Positions 9,201 to 17,162 of a stretch of DNA of 64,000 nt are shown here, one piece after another; positions within the stretch are counted from its first letter, which is position 1, and the number at the start of each line of letters is the position of its first letter. The notes below the pieces were generated by a model that was given only the letters and a program-made list of their open reading frames with translations, was not told where the DNA came from and searched no databases. The DNA is from Rhizobium sp. R635 (GTDB lineage: Bacteria > Pseudomonadota > Alphaproteobacteria > Rhizobiales > Rhizobiaceae). The stretch lies in assembly GCF_002211285.1 (NCBI RefSeq), contig NZ_LOKX01000003.1, forward strand, positions 145,295 to 209,294. Reading direction: 5' to 3'. The translations under genes and the position numbers were made by a program.

Positions 9201-12200
9201 GCCGCAAGGCCGGCTTCCACCCGCGATCCCGTTTCTTCGAAACGGCCGGTCAAGCTTTCCACGGATTGGTCGAGATGCGAGGAGAAATTCTGGGCGGAGG
9301 TCGAAATCGCGCTTGCGGCTTCCTGGAAGCGACCGGCGATCTGGCCGGCGCCGGCATGCATGCGCTCTTCCAATGTCTGGGCGCTGGCATCGATCGCCTG
9401 GCGGATCGAAGCTTCGCGCTCCTCCAGCGACATTTCGAGCATGCTGACGCTCGTCGCAACCGAGGTGCCGATGCTGGTCGCCTGTTCGGTCAGCGTATCG
9501 CTGATCAGCGCATGGGCCTGGTTCAGCGTCAGGTCGATGGCGTTGGCGCGATCGTCGAGCGTAGTGCGGATACGGTCATGGGCGGAGGCAAGCCCGCCTT
9601 CGATACGCGCCGCGGCCTCGTCTGCAAGGCCCCCGAGCCGCGCATGGGCATCGGCCAGGCGGCCTTCGATACGGCCGGTCAGGCCGCCGACGATATCCTC
9701 GAAGCGTGCACCGCCGGCATCGAGGACGCCGGAGAGAGCCGCACTGTGCCCGGAAAGAGCATTTTCAAGCCGTTGCTGATTGTCGGTATAGGCGGCGTGG
9801 ATCGCGTCGGTCTTGTCGGCGAAGGCGCCGGCAACACGGGCCTCGGCATTGGCGACGGCTTCCATCATGGCGTTGCTGCGGGCTTCCAGCGCGCTGTCGA
9901 AGCGGCTCTGGTTGTCGTCGAGCGAAATGGCGAGCGCCATGGTCTTTTCATCGAGCGAATCGGTGAGGCGGTCATGGCTGGCGGTGACAGTGTTGATGAT
10001 CGCGGCGGTGCGATGACCCAGGGCCTCCTCGAGGCGAGCCTGGCCGTCGTTCAAGGAAGCGGCGAGGGCGGCTGCCTTCTGGTCGAGCACACCGTTCAGC
10101 TGTTCATGCGTGCCGGAGACGGCATTGGTGATCGCATCGGCGCCTGATGTCAGGGTTTCTTCGAGACGGCTCTGGCTCTCGTTCAGGGAGATGGCAAGCG
10201 CCATCGCCCGGTCGTCGAAGGTCTCGGTCAGGCGGTCGTGGGTGCTGGAGATCGCGCTGAGGAAGGATTCCGAGCGGGTTTCCAGCGTATCCTGCAGACG
10301 GCTCTGGCCTTCGTTGAGCGAGGCGGCAATTGCCGATGCCTTCTCGTCGAGCGTTTCGGAGAGGCGCTCATGCGTGCCGGAGACGGCCTTGAGGAAGGCT
10401 TCGGAGCGGGCTTCCAGCGTGTCTTCGATCCGGGACTGGCTCTCGTTGAGAGAGATTGCGAGCGTCATCGCCTTCTCGTCGAGCGTCTCGGACAGGCGCT
10501 CATGGGTGCCGGATACCGCATGCAGCAGCGCCGCCGACCGGGTCTCCAGCGTATCTTCGATGCGTGCCTGGGTCTCGGACAATGAGATGGCAAGCGCCAT
10601 CGCCTTTTCATCAAGGGTCTCGGAGAGACGGTCATGGGTACCGGAGACGGCATGCAACAAGGCTGCGGAGCGGGCCTCGAGCGTATCTTCGATGCGTGCC
10701 TGGGTCTCGTTCAGCGAGGTGGCGAAGGCCGCCGCCTTGCCTTCCAGCGTCTCGGCAAAGAGGTCATGGGTGCCGGAGACGGCGTTCAGCAGGGCTGCGG
10801 AACCGGTTTGGAGCGTATCCTCGATGCGGGCATGGCTCTCGTTCAAGGAAATGGCAAGCGCCATCGCCTTTTCATCGAGCGTTTCGGCAAGCCGGTCGGT
10901 CGTGCCGGACACGCTGTTCAGCAATGCTTCGGCGCGCGTTCCGAGCGCATCCTCGATGCGCGCATGGCGCTCGTCGAGCGAGGTCGTCAGGGCCGCCGCC
11001 TTCGTATCCAGCGTTTCCGACAGGCGATCATGTGTGCCCGTGACCGCGTTCAGGAAGGCCGTGGAGCGGGTTTCCAGCGTGTCTTCGATGCGGCTCTGGC
11101 TTTCGTTCAAGGAAATGGCGAGCGCCATCGCCTTTTCATCAAGCGTCTCGGAAAGGCGGTCATGGGTGCCGGACACGGCACTGAGCAGCGCCTCGGAGCG
11201 GGTTTCGAGCGTATCCTCGATGCGGGCCTGGCTCTCGTTCAAGGAAATGGCAAGTGCCATCGCCTTTTCGTCAAGCGTTTCGGCAAGACGGTCATGGGTG
11301 CCTGAGACCGCATTGATGATGGCGTCGGAGCGGCTGGTCAGCGCTTCCTCGAAACGGCCGTGATGGGTGGTCAGTGCATCGACAAGCGCGTCGCCGCGCT
11401 CCGCCATGACGCTGTCGATACGCTCGTGGGCCGTGCCGAGCGCTTCGCGGATTTCTGCGGCGCGCGCGGCCAGGACGCCGGTCAGCTCCTCGGCGCGGCC
11501 ACCGAAGGCCGTCGTGACCTGCTCGGTGCCGGCGGCAACGGCGGTCGTGAGATCGGTGGTGGTGGTGCGCAACGTGTCGCGGAATTCGGCCGAGCGGGCC
11601 TGAAGATTGTTCTGCAGGTCGGAGGTACCAGATGCAAGCGCCAGCGCGATGTCCGAAGTGGCGCTCTGCAGCGCCGAGGTCAGTTCGCCGGTGCGGCTGG
11701 CGAGTGCGGTGGTGATTTCGTCCGTCCGGGTGCCGAGCGCGCTTTCCAGCACTTCATGGCCGGTGGCGAGCGCAGTGGCGAGCGCCAGCGACTGGTCGGT
11801 AATCGAGGAGCCGATCCGCTCGATGCTGGAGCTCAGGATGCCCTCGATCGAATCCGAACCGCCGGTCAGCGTCTCGTTGATGCGGGCAAGGCTCTCCATC
11901 AGCTTGGTGTCGAGCGAGCCGGTGCGCTTGTCGAAAGCGCTGGTGAATTCGGCCACGCGCTCGTCGAAGGCGGTCGACAGCTGGGCGACGGTCGTCTGCA
12001 GCCGCTCCTCGAAGAAGCCGGAGCGGACGTCGAGATCCATGACGGCATCGTCGGCGGTGCTCTGCAGGCTCTGGCGGAAGCTTGCACCCTTTTCGTCGAG
12101 CGCGCTGTTCAGCTTCGACAGGACGTCGTCGAGCGTGCCGCTGATGGTGCGTTCGCCCGAGGTCAGGCTCTCATTGATCTCGCGGGTGCGGGCGATCAGG

Positions 12201-13405
12201 ATCTCGTTCAGCTGATGCGTGCGCTCGTTCAGCGCCGCGTTCAGCTTCTCGGTGCTGCTGTCCATGGTCGAGGCGCGCGTCTCGAACTGGCTGAGCAGCC
12301 TTTCGCCATGTTCATTGAGATTGACCGAAAGCGCTTCGAGGCGGTCGTCAAATTCGGTGGCGAGCGCAAAACCGGACGCGTTCAGTGTCTGAAGCAGGCT
12401 GTCGGTCTTGGCGGCGAGCAGGCTGCCCATCGATTGCAGCGCGGCGTCCGATTTTTCGAGGATCGTCGCGGCGCGCGTGTCGATGAGCGAAGCGAAGGCT
12501 TCGCCCGACGTGGCGAGACGCACGGCGATCTCTTCGGTCGCCAGCGACAGCTCCTCCTTCAGCTGGTCGTGGACGCTGCCGATCGAGGTGCGGATGCGGT
12601 CGGCATGGTTGACGATCGCTTCGCGCTCGGAGCCGAGTTCGTGGACGAGGCCGCGCACACGCAGTTCGTTGTCGGCGTAGGAGCGTTCGAGCGCGTTGAC
12701 CTCGGAATGGACGAGCGTTTCCAGCTCGGAGGCGCGCGCGATGGTGCGCTCGATGCCCTCGTTCATCGCGGAGACTTCGCGGCGCACGGCCTGGCCGACG
12801 GTCATGATGCGCTCGGAGGCAATGGTTTCCGGCTCTGCGAGGCGCAATGCCACCTCCGCCATGGAGCGGGCGGCGTTGCGCATGTCCTGGGCGCGGGAGA
12901 TCATGATGGCAAAGGCATAGAACATCATCACCGGAATGATGATGCCGACGAGGCCGGCGATGACGCTGGGTAGGGCGACGAGATCGGCGATCGAACGGAT
13001 CTGCCAGATCTGCGGCGCATAAAGCAGCGACATCAGACCGAGGCCGCCCATGACCCAAAGGGCGGAGAAGAGCGTGGCGGTGCGCACGGCCGAGCGGCTG
13101 GAGGCGCCGTCGAAGGATTTCAGGATGGAGGCTGGCGTGTTGCGGCTGGCGTCATTGGCCGGGGCAAAGGCCGAAGCCCTGGAAGCCTGCTCGCCGGCGC
13201 CACCGCGCCGGTTGCGGCGCTGAGCTTCTTCCTGGGCCTGCTGGTTACGCGCATTGGATGGTTCAGACACATTAGCCTCCGGGGCCTGGGGCGCGCTGCC
13301 GCGGCGAGACGGCACGTTTTCCTTGCCGAAATCGATCTGAAGCGCCTCGTCCAATGCCTTGAACGCCTTGTCCTCGATCGACTCATTATATTTGTTGTTC
13401 GCCAT
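6290..13405 (-). CDS. Giant membrane-anchored coiled-coil protein, Growth Pole Ring (GPR)-like, apolipoprotein-like repeats
   Basis: A 2371-residue protein (start ATG 13405, MANNKYNESIED). After a low-complexity cytoplasmic N-terminus come two transmembrane segments (about 110-132 and 143-169). About 1,900 residues of heptad-rich coiled coil of apolipoprotein A1/A4/E type follow. Inside this, residues about 693-1177 consist of eleven 44-residue repeats with the core ETLDEKAMALAISLNESQ. Then come a Pro/Ala/Gln-rich linker (about 2110-2240) and a conserved globular C-terminal domain of about 130 residues. Size, topology and repeats match what I recall of Agrobacterium GPR, which forms a ring at the growing pole and is needed for polar growth. 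The homology is inferred, not computed. Annotations such as 'kinesin-like' for such proteins reflect only coiled-coil similarity. Transcription probably starts in the region shared with the divergent hpt-type gene. Confidence 0.85.
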   Translation of the reverse strand: MANNKYNESIEDKAFKALDEALQIDFGKENVPSRRGSAPQAPEANVSEPSNARNQQAQEEAQRRNRRGGAGEQASRASAFAPANDASRNTPASILKSFDGASSRSAVRTATLFSALWVMGGLGLMSLLYAPQIWQIRSIADLVALPSVIAGLVGIIIPVMMFYAFAIMISRAQDMRNAARSMAEVALRLAEPETIASERIMTVGQAVRREVSAMNEGIERTIARASELETLVHSEVNALERSYADNELRVRGLVHELGSEREAIVNHADRIRTSIGSVHDQLKEELSLATEEIAVRLATSGEAFASLIDTRAATILEKSDAALQSMGSLLAAKTDSLLQTLNASGFALATEFDDRLEALSVNLNEHGERLLSQFETRASTMDSSTEKLNAALNERTHQLNEILIARTREINESLTSGERTISGTLDDVLSKLNSALDEKGASFRQSLQSTADDAVMDLDVRSGFFEERLQTTVAQLSTAFDERVAEFTSAFDKRTGSLDTKLMESLARINETLTGGSDSIEGILSSSIERIGSSITDQSLALATALATGHEVLESALGTRTDEITTALASRTGELTSALQSATSDIALALASGTSDLQNNLQARSAEFRDTLRTTTTDLTTAVAAGTEQVTTAFGGRAEELTGVLAARAAEIREALGTAHERIDSVMAERGDALVDALTTHHGRFEEALTSRSDAIINAVSGTHDRLAETLDEKAMALAISLNESQARIEDTLETRSEALLSAVSGTHDRLSETLDEKAMALAISLNESQSRIEDTLETRSTAFLNAVTGTHDRLSETLDTKAAALTTSLDERHARIEDALGTRAEALLNSVSGTTDRLAETLDEKAMALAISLNESHARIEDTLQTGSAALLNAVSGTHDLFAETLEGKAAAFATSLNETQARIEDTLEARSAALLHAVSGTHDRLSETLDEKAMALAISLSETQARIEDTLETRSAALLHAVSGTHERLSETLDEKAMTLAISLNESQSRIEDTLEARSEAFLKAVSGTHERLSETLDEKASAIAASLNEGQSRLQDTLETRSESFLSAISSTHDRLTETFDDRAMALAISLNESQSRLEETLTSGADAITNAVSGTHEQLNGVLDQKAAALAASLNDGQARLEEALGHRTAAIINTVTASHDRLTDSLDEKTMALAISLDDNQSRFDSALEARSNAMMEAVANAEARVAGAFADKTDAIHAAYTDNQQRLENALSGHSAALSGVLDAGGARFEDIVGGLTGRIEGRLADAHARLGGLADEAAARIEGGLASAHDRIRTTLDDRANAIDLTLNQAHALISDTLTEQATSIGTSVATSVSMLEMSLEEREASIRQAIDASAQTLEERMHAGAGQIAGRFQEAASAISTSAQNFSSHLDQSVESLTGRFEETGSRVEAGLAAIETRIRDGVGGVAEKVETVGSQLSGVLSDGISRLGALSEDATRRFSATLEGSTANLTQAIDSRTANLAETLDSRTSMLTGAIDGRTASLGETLDRGNERIEERLSTMDRALTVGLDAVNRTIEGKAAGLASTLRSAVADAAQGMEGEATRTTELLGRTGQQFAEDLNTKSDEFTRTMDERSSQIVTRVAEAQSRLASQAAAVAQTFSEAGNAIVNKVAEAETIVGTQVNAISKALSDAGQSLEARGDAIRSTLSGAGSEISTTMADVERALEARSSAIRSNLEERVREIDTTLSDIDRALEARGNSIRTTLEERSRDLNSMLSGRSVELTRILDETARPIIDRYTDAGEQAAARITAAANLSADRLRAENEALASAVAARTENVANAVSAIENSLVANVNGLVERMSESSAAMAMMMNRAAEQLTSVDGRLGDTTTRFADSATKAAEMVSASTRLLEGKVDRLSDISGQTLAQVGSIIGRFDEHSKVLTQASHLLGAAQSNLASTLEERESALQALSVGLVQRSGEIEKTMRGLGGMIETVFERAEQRSSQVTGNLRQGVQSSFADIGRILTETEKRAQEAAETMREAITRAGDEANTTIDGTFANVERRSGDLSNRIRGGLTASLSEVERMLGEAGRASDGAAQHMRESLREAIDDAVGRFSGATDDIRRSAADIRNELDATRAELKRGAFDLPEEAKESASAMRRAVAEQIKALQDISQLVGRTSQRLEISEPVARTLAQAQPAPRPAQPAVAQPQQPAARPPIEATGLRGTIAPSAPAAAPQRAAQQPAPARQEPARQEPARPESESGGWISDLLRGASREEPAEEAPARAPARQAEAAAPTARSSDIRNPRHVVESLNSLSVDIARAIDHDASVDLWRRYQRGERDVFTRRLYTLKGQQTFDEIKRKYDREPEFRTAVDRYIGDFEKLLADVARTDPNQTVSQSYLTSDTGKVYTMLAHAAGRLS
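9875..11326 (-). repeat. Eleven 132-bp tandem repeats inside the GPR-like gene
   Basis: Copies of a 132-bp (44-codon) unit follow head to tail. A recurring landmark on the plus strand, variants of CTGGCTCTCGTTCA, occurs at about 9908, 10040, 10172, 10304, 10436, 10568, 10700, 10832, 10964, 11096 and 11228, always 132 bases apart. Several copies are nearly identical over long stretches, which suggests recent duplication or gene conversion. The period is a multiple of three, so gain or loss of a copy keeps the frame. Outer copies are more diverged. The exact edges are arbitrary. Confidence 0.9.
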
Positions 13406-13870
13406 TCGGTTATGCCTCGTTACTGTCAGCCAGTCCGGCACCGCATCCCGGGGTTCCGCCTTACCCGGATAACGACTTCGCCGTTCCAGCCTTCCATCCC
13501 AACCGCGGACGGATAAGCATGTCATTTCAGAGTAGATAGCCGCTTTTTCAAACGGAAGGTATCAAAACACTACCATTATCCACTCGCTCGGCAAAGGCGC
13601 GTACCATAAACCCGCTCTACCAGTATCGTAGTGACACATCTGGGCTCTTGACACAATTAATGAAGGCTTGAGATTCACGGCTCGTTAACCCGTTGTTAAC
13701 ATCTTTGAATCCCGCGCCTCGCTTAAAAACCAATAATTTAGGGATGTTTAACGCACGTTAACCATATGGCGAGATTTCCGCCCTCAATGTGCCGGAATTT
13801 AACGTGATGGCCACCCTCCTGACGCAGAACTGTAGCAACTGCGGACGATACGAGACGGGAGAATTGGCAA
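13406..13870. other. 465-bp divergent intergenic region between the GPR-like gene and the Hpt gene
   Basis: No gene is seen. The region is AT-richer than its surroundings. A possible sigma-70 -35 box TTGACA (13648-13653) points to the right but has no convincing -10 partner. The regulatory sites are listed separately. Confidence 0.6.
13672..13765. promoter_or_regulatory. Candidate CtrA-binding sites and CcrM (GANTC) sites
   Basis: A consensus CtrA box TTAA-N7-TTAAC lies at 13685-13700. A second site at 13748-13765 has TTAA-N6-TTAACCAT, the half-site form known from Sinorhizobium, but with six instead of seven spacer bases. Two GANTC methylation sites, GATTC (13672-13676) and GAATC (13707-13711), flank the first box. 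CtrA and CcrM are the master regulators of the alphaproteobacterial cell cycle. The cluster lies 100-190 bases before the Hpt gene and 270-360 bases before the GPR-like gene. Binding is predicted only. Confidence 0.55.
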
Positions 13871-14254
13871 ATGGCAGCCCAGATGGCAGCATTGAACATC
13901 GTATTCGAGGCGCCGGACAATGCGAAGGGACCCTGTCCCTCGAAGGTCCGGCCGATCGACCTGGTCCATCTCGCCAAGCAGACGATGGGCGACAAGACGC
14001 TGGAAATCGAAGTCCTTCAGATGTTTGCGCGCCAGGCGCGCGCCTGCCTTCAAGATATAGCAAGCGGTGAAACAAGCCGCGCGGGCGCTGCGGCTCACCG
14101 GCTCAAAGGGGCGGCAAGCTCCGTCGGCGCGTTCCGCGTGTCGCAGACGGCGGAAGCCGTCGAGGAAGCAGGCTGCGATGCCGGAGCGATGGCAGCGCTC
14201 GGCGCTGCCGTCGTCGACGCCGAGAATTTCATCCTGAAGCTCTGCCGCGGCTGA
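13871..14254 (+). CDS. Hpt-domain histidine phosphotransfer protein
   Basis: Small cytoplasmic protein of 127 residues consisting almost entirely of one Hpt domain. The H-box [13 protein letters not shown] places the phosphorylatable histidine at residue 76. It has no kinase or receiver domain, so it should shuttle phosphate between a hybrid kinase and a response regulator; partners are not identifiable here. The ATG at 13871 has GGGAG 8 bases upstream; an in-frame ATG four codons later is possible. It is divergent from the GPR-like gene and followed by a terminator, so it is probably monocistronic. It is not the ChpT type, which is a larger two-domain protein. Confidence 0.85.
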   Translation: MAAQMAALNIVFEAPDNAKGPCPSKVRPIDLVHLAKQTMGDKTLEIEVLQMFARQARACLQDIASGETSRAGAAAHRLKGAASSVGAFRVSQTAEAVEEAGCDAGAMAALGAAVVDAENFILKLCRG

Positions 14255-14281
14255 GCTGTCTCCAGCCATCGTCCGAACGAG

Positions 14282-14316
14282 GCCCGTTGTTTCATTGCGA
14301 AACCACGGGTCTTTTT
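14282..14316 (+). terminator. Rho-independent terminator after the Hpt gene
   Basis: Stem of 12 positions with one mismatch (14282-14293 with 14299-14310), loop ATTGC, followed by CTTTTT. It lies 28 bases after the stop of the Hpt gene. Confidence 0.75.
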
Positions 14317-14456
14317 GCGACGTCCCTCATGACGCTATGAAGACGGCGGGCGAGGGCTCGATCTGCGAGGCTATGGCCAGTTTCCGAATGTTGACTGACG
14401 CGTCGAATTGTCGGAAGAAAATCCGCCCATCCATTAGAAGACCGGAAATAGTCCTG

Positions 14457-14777
14457 ATGCCCAAACTTACCATCGTCGCCTTCGACGGCACGCGCTTCGA
14501 CCTCGACGTCGACCAAGGCTCCACCGTCATGGAGAATGCCGTGCGCAATTCGGTGCCCGGCATCGAGGCGGAATGCGGCGGCGCCTGCGCCTGCGCGACC
14601 TGTCATGTCTATGTCGACGAGGAATGGACCGAGAAGGTCGGTCAGCCGGAAGCGATGGAAGAAGACATGCTCGACTTCGCCTTCGACGTCCGCCCGACCT
14701 CGCGGCTGTCCTGTCAGATCAGGATGAAGGCCGCCTATGACGGGCTCGTTGTGCACGTGCCGGAACGCCAAGCCTAA
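14457..14777 (+). CDS. 2Fe-2S ferredoxin, adrenodoxin type
   Basis: Electron-transfer protein of 106 residues with a plant/vertebrate-type [2Fe-2S] fold. Cluster ligands follow the adrenodoxin/isc-ferredoxin spacing C-x5-C-x2-C...C: Cys40, Cys46, Cys49 and Cys86. An extra Cys44 lies inside the loop. The ATG at 14457 ([11 protein letters not shown]) gives the usual family length. The frame extends 54 codons upstream, but that part lacks ferredoxin features. It stands alone, not in an isc or suf cluster, and probably serves Fe-S assembly or a monooxygenase/cytochrome P450 partner encoded elsewhere. Confidence 0.92.
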   Translation: MPKLTIVAFDGTRFDLDVDQGSTVMENAVRNSVPGIEAECGGACACATCHVYVDEEWTEKVGQPEAMEEDMLDFAFDVRPTSRLSCQIRMKAAYDGLVVHVPERQA

Positions 14778-14785
14778 ACACATCC

Positions 14786-14877
14786 GCCCGAAAATCGGAA
14801 TCGGTTTTCGGAAAGCGCGATGCGAGGACTGGAAGAGTTAGAGCGTCCTTGGCGTCCGAAAGGACGCCCGGCGCTCC
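14786..14877. repeat. Dispersed intergenic palindromic repeat, copy 1
   Basis: About 90 bases starting GCCCGAAAATCGG, with an inner palindrome CGAAAATCG/CGGTTTTCG and a second hairpin GGCGTCC/GGACGCC, ending in GCGCTCC. It matches closely in order and spacing a copy at 62301-62393. It lies 9 bases after the ferredoxin stop. Similar elements are common in rhizobial intergenic regions, as far as I recall. Confidence 0.75.
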
Positions 14878-14924
14878 AAGCGCGCCTGCGTTTCAGCAAC
14901 CGTCGCCGTCAGATCTTCGTATGG

Positions 14925-14962
14925 CAAAAAAAGACGCCTCGCGCGCTGGTGCGAGCGAGGCG
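14925..14962 (-). terminator. Probable terminator for the DUF922 gene
   Basis: Perfect 8-bp stem CGCCTCGC (14935-14942) and GCGAGGCG (14955-14962). On the minus strand it is followed by TCTTTTTTT, so it fits a transcript coming from the DUF922-type gene, about 240 bases beyond its stop. Confidence 0.6.
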
Positions 14963-15202
14963 AGGCGGGCGCATTACCAACGGATGAGGGAGGAACATCC
15001 GCGGCTTCGGAACGCGCCAGGAGAACCCAGCGATGAAAGTGCAGATGCCGTACCTGAACTTTCGAATGTGTTCATATTAACGCGTTCCGGTTGAGTCTGC
15101 CAGGATGAAAAATGACCATTAAAACGCTGGGGAGGGGGCAAGTTTCGCACAGGTTTCGTTGCGCGGCTAAGTTTTTCCGCTCGCAGACAAGTTGAGAAAG
15201 CC

Positions 15203-15829
15203 TTATTTTGCGCCGGCTCGACCGTTGATTCGATTGTTCAGCAATCTCAGCATGCGCTTCTGGAAATTGACCGCCTCTACCCGGTCGAATTGCGCCTGCT
15301 GCCGGTCGTGCTCCTCTATACCGCGAGCTGATTCGTTGGAAACGAGTTCCTGCATGGCCTCGCAACTGCGCTGGACCGGCAGTGCGCGGATGGCGCGCTC
15401 CATGGCGCGGGCCTGGTTGCGGGCGATCTCGGCATGGCGCTCCTCGTGGCGCTTGATATCGCTCGACAGGGCATCCCAGATCATCGAGAGCTCCTTGCTG
15501 GCGCCCTTGCGGCTGCTCCAGCGCGGCAGGATGATCTGGGTATGGACGGTGACCTTGACGTTGCCGACGCGGCAGCGGCCGTCATCCTGGATATAGGTGG
15601 CTTCGCCGCCGAAGCGGATCTTCGTGGCGCCTGGATGGCGCGCCGAGGAGCCGCTCGCCGTCGGGCCGCGCCGGCTGAGTTCGCGGTCGAGCTCATCCGC
15701 CGTTTTGCCGCGAATGTCGAAATAGGAATAGCTTTTCGATGCAATCACTTCGGCTGCCGCTGGGCCGCAGAGGCAAAGAGCAATGGAAAAGGCGACAGGA
15801 AGAACCATATTACGCACTGCAAGCGGCAT
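15203..15829 (-). CDS. DUF922 predicted secreted Zn-dependent protease
   Basis: Exported protein of 208 residues from the ATG at 15829. The first 26 residues form a signal peptide ending in GPAAA. The mature part matches the DUF922 family, described as predicted secreted zinc proteases. The putative metal-binding motif HEERH (128-132, H-E-x-x-H) sits in the stretch DIKRHEERHAEIARNQ. Substrate and role are unknown. The frame extends 20 codons further upstream without signal character. It is divergent from folP with about 100 bases between them. Confidence 0.82.
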   Translation of the reverse strand: MPLAVRNMVLPVAFSIALCLCGPAAAEVIASKSYSYFDIRGKTADELDRELSRRGPTASGSSARHPGATKIRFGGEATYIQDDGRCRVGNVKVTVHTQIILPRWSSRKGASKELSMIWDALSSDIKRHEERHAEIARNQARAMERAIRALPVQRSCEAMQELVSNESARGIEEHDRQQAQFDRVEAVNFQKRMLRLLNNRINGRAGAK

Positions 15830-15930
15830 TCTGAACGCAACCCGTGTTGAAATCGGCTGGAGCTTGGGGCATAGCCACCACAAGCGCAATATCGGATGAC
15901 GGTTTTTTCGTCATCAATGGGATAAGTCTG

Positions 15931-16800
15931 GTGACAGGGCTCGAAGGCAGTTTATGGCGCGTCGCCCACGGCCGGGAGATCGAACTCGGCCGTCGTTCGG
16001 CGATCATGGCGATCATCAACGTGACGCCGGACTCCTTTTCCGATGGTGGGCGCTTCCAAAGCGTGGATGCGGTCGTTGCTCATGCGTTACAGGCAGTCAG
16101 CGACGGCGCTGCCATCATCGACATCGGCGGCGAATCGACCAGGCCGGGTGCGGCAACCATAAGCCCTTCCGAGGAGCAGGCGCGCGTGCTGCCCGTCATC
16201 GAGGCCTTGCGCGGGCGCACCGAGGCGCTGATATCAATCGATACCTATCGCGCCGAGACGGCGCGGCTTGCGGTCAGCGCCGGCGCTCATATCGTCAATG
16301 ATGTCTTCGGGCTGCAGAAGGAGCCCGATATTGCCGATATCGCCGCAGCGACCGGGGCCGGGCTCTGCATCATGCATACCGGCCGCGACAGGGCGAAGCT
16401 TCCCGACGTGATCGCCGACCAGATGCATTTCCTCAAAGCATCGCTTGCGATTGCCGCGGCAGCGGGCGTCAGCAGCGACCGTATCGTGCTCGATCCGGGT
16501 TTCGGCTTCGCCAAGGAGACGGCAGAGGAGAACCTGGAGCTGATGGCGCGGTTTTCCGAGCTTTCCCGTTTCGGCCTGCCGCTGCTCGCCGGCACCTCGC
16601 GCAAGCGGTTTCTCGGCGCCGTGACCGGGCGGGAGGCGCCGGACCGGGACGCGGCGACGGCTGCATCCAGCGCGTTGCTGCGGCTTCAGGGGGCTGCGGT
16701 TTTCCGCGTGCACAATGTCGCAATCAACAGGGATGCGCTCGATATCGCTGATGCTATGCTCAATGCCCGCCAGGATTTCGAGAGGACGCGGCCGACATGA
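15931..16800 (+). CDS. folP: Dihydropteroate synthase
   Basis: Joins p-aminobenzoate to 6-hydroxymethyl-dihydropterin pyrophosphate to give dihydropteroate in folate synthesis. It has 289 residues from the GTG at 15931. Signature motifs are INVTPDSFSDGG (pterin binding) near residue 29, a GGESTRPG loop near 67 and LDPGFGFAK near 186. The frame is open back to 15844, but the family normally begins shortly before the LWRVAHG stretch, so the GTG is preferred; confidence in the start is moderate. The stop overlaps the folB start (ATGA), and folK follows, forming a compact folate operon. Confidence 0.93.
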   Translation: MTGLEGSLWRVAHGREIELGRRSAIMAIINVTPDSFSDGGRFQSVDAVVAHALQAVSDGAAIIDIGGESTRPGAATISPSEEQARVLPVIEALRGRTEALISIDTYRAETARLAVSAGAHIVNDVFGLQKEPDIADIAAATGAGLCIMHTGRDRAKLPDVIADQMHFLKASLAIAAAAGVSSDRIVLDPGFGFAKETAEENLELMARFSELSRFGLPLLAGTSRKRFLGAVTGREAPDRDAATAASSALLRLQGAAVFRVHNVAINRDALDIADAMLNARQDFERTRPT

Positions 16801-17162
16801 CCACCTACACGATCACGCTGCAGAACTGCGCCTTCTTCGCGCGCCATGGCGTGCATGACGAGGAGGAATTCCTCGGCCAGCGCTTCTTCGTCGATGCGGA
16901 GCTCGATGTCGTCGGCGGCGAGGCGCTGGAAAGCGATTCGATCGACGACACCGTCAATTACGGCATCGCCTTCACGGTGATCGAGGAGATCGTCACGGGC
17001 AAACGCCGCTACCTGATCGAGGCCTTGGCGCTCGATATCGCAAAGGGGCTCTGTCAGAAATTTCCGCAGGTGCGGCGGGCGAAGATCACGGTGCGCAAGC
17101 CGAATGCGCCGGTGCCCGGCGTACTCGATTTCGTGCAGGTGAGCGTTGAGCACTTTGCCTGA
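16797..17162 (+). CDS. folB: Dihydroneopterin aldolase
   Basis: Cleaves 7,8-dihydroneopterin to 6-hydroxymethyl-7,8-dihydropterin and glycolaldehyde. The 121-residue length is typical. Family signatures are the N-terminal LQNCAFFARHGVHDEEEFLGQRF stretch (in part), and YLIEALALDIAK around residue 72, with the catalytic lysine expected near KITVRKP (about 97-103). It overlaps folP by four bases and folK by 17 bases, so the three are translationally coupled steps of one pathway. Confidence 0.93.
   Translation: MTTYTITLQNCAFFARHGVHDEEEFLGQRFFVDAELDVVGGEALESDSIDDTVNYGIAFTVIEEIVTGKRRYLIEALALDIAKGLCQKFPQVRRAKITVRKPNAPVPGVLDFVQVSVEHFA

Larger units (their letters stand above)
14778..15202. other. 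425-bp intergenic region with a dispersed repeat and a terminator
   Basis: Holds a palindromic repeat copy (14786-14877) and a minus-strand terminator (14925-14962), both listed separately. A 57-codon frame starting with ATGGCAAAAAAAG at 14921 covers the hairpin and is probably not a gene. Nothing else is recognised. Confidence 0.6.

Noticed and set aside
14921..15094. 57-codon plus-strand frame starting ATGGCAAAAAAAG
   Set aside because: It lies over a minus-strand terminator hairpin and next to a dispersed repeat, without ribosome binding site or similarity I recognise.
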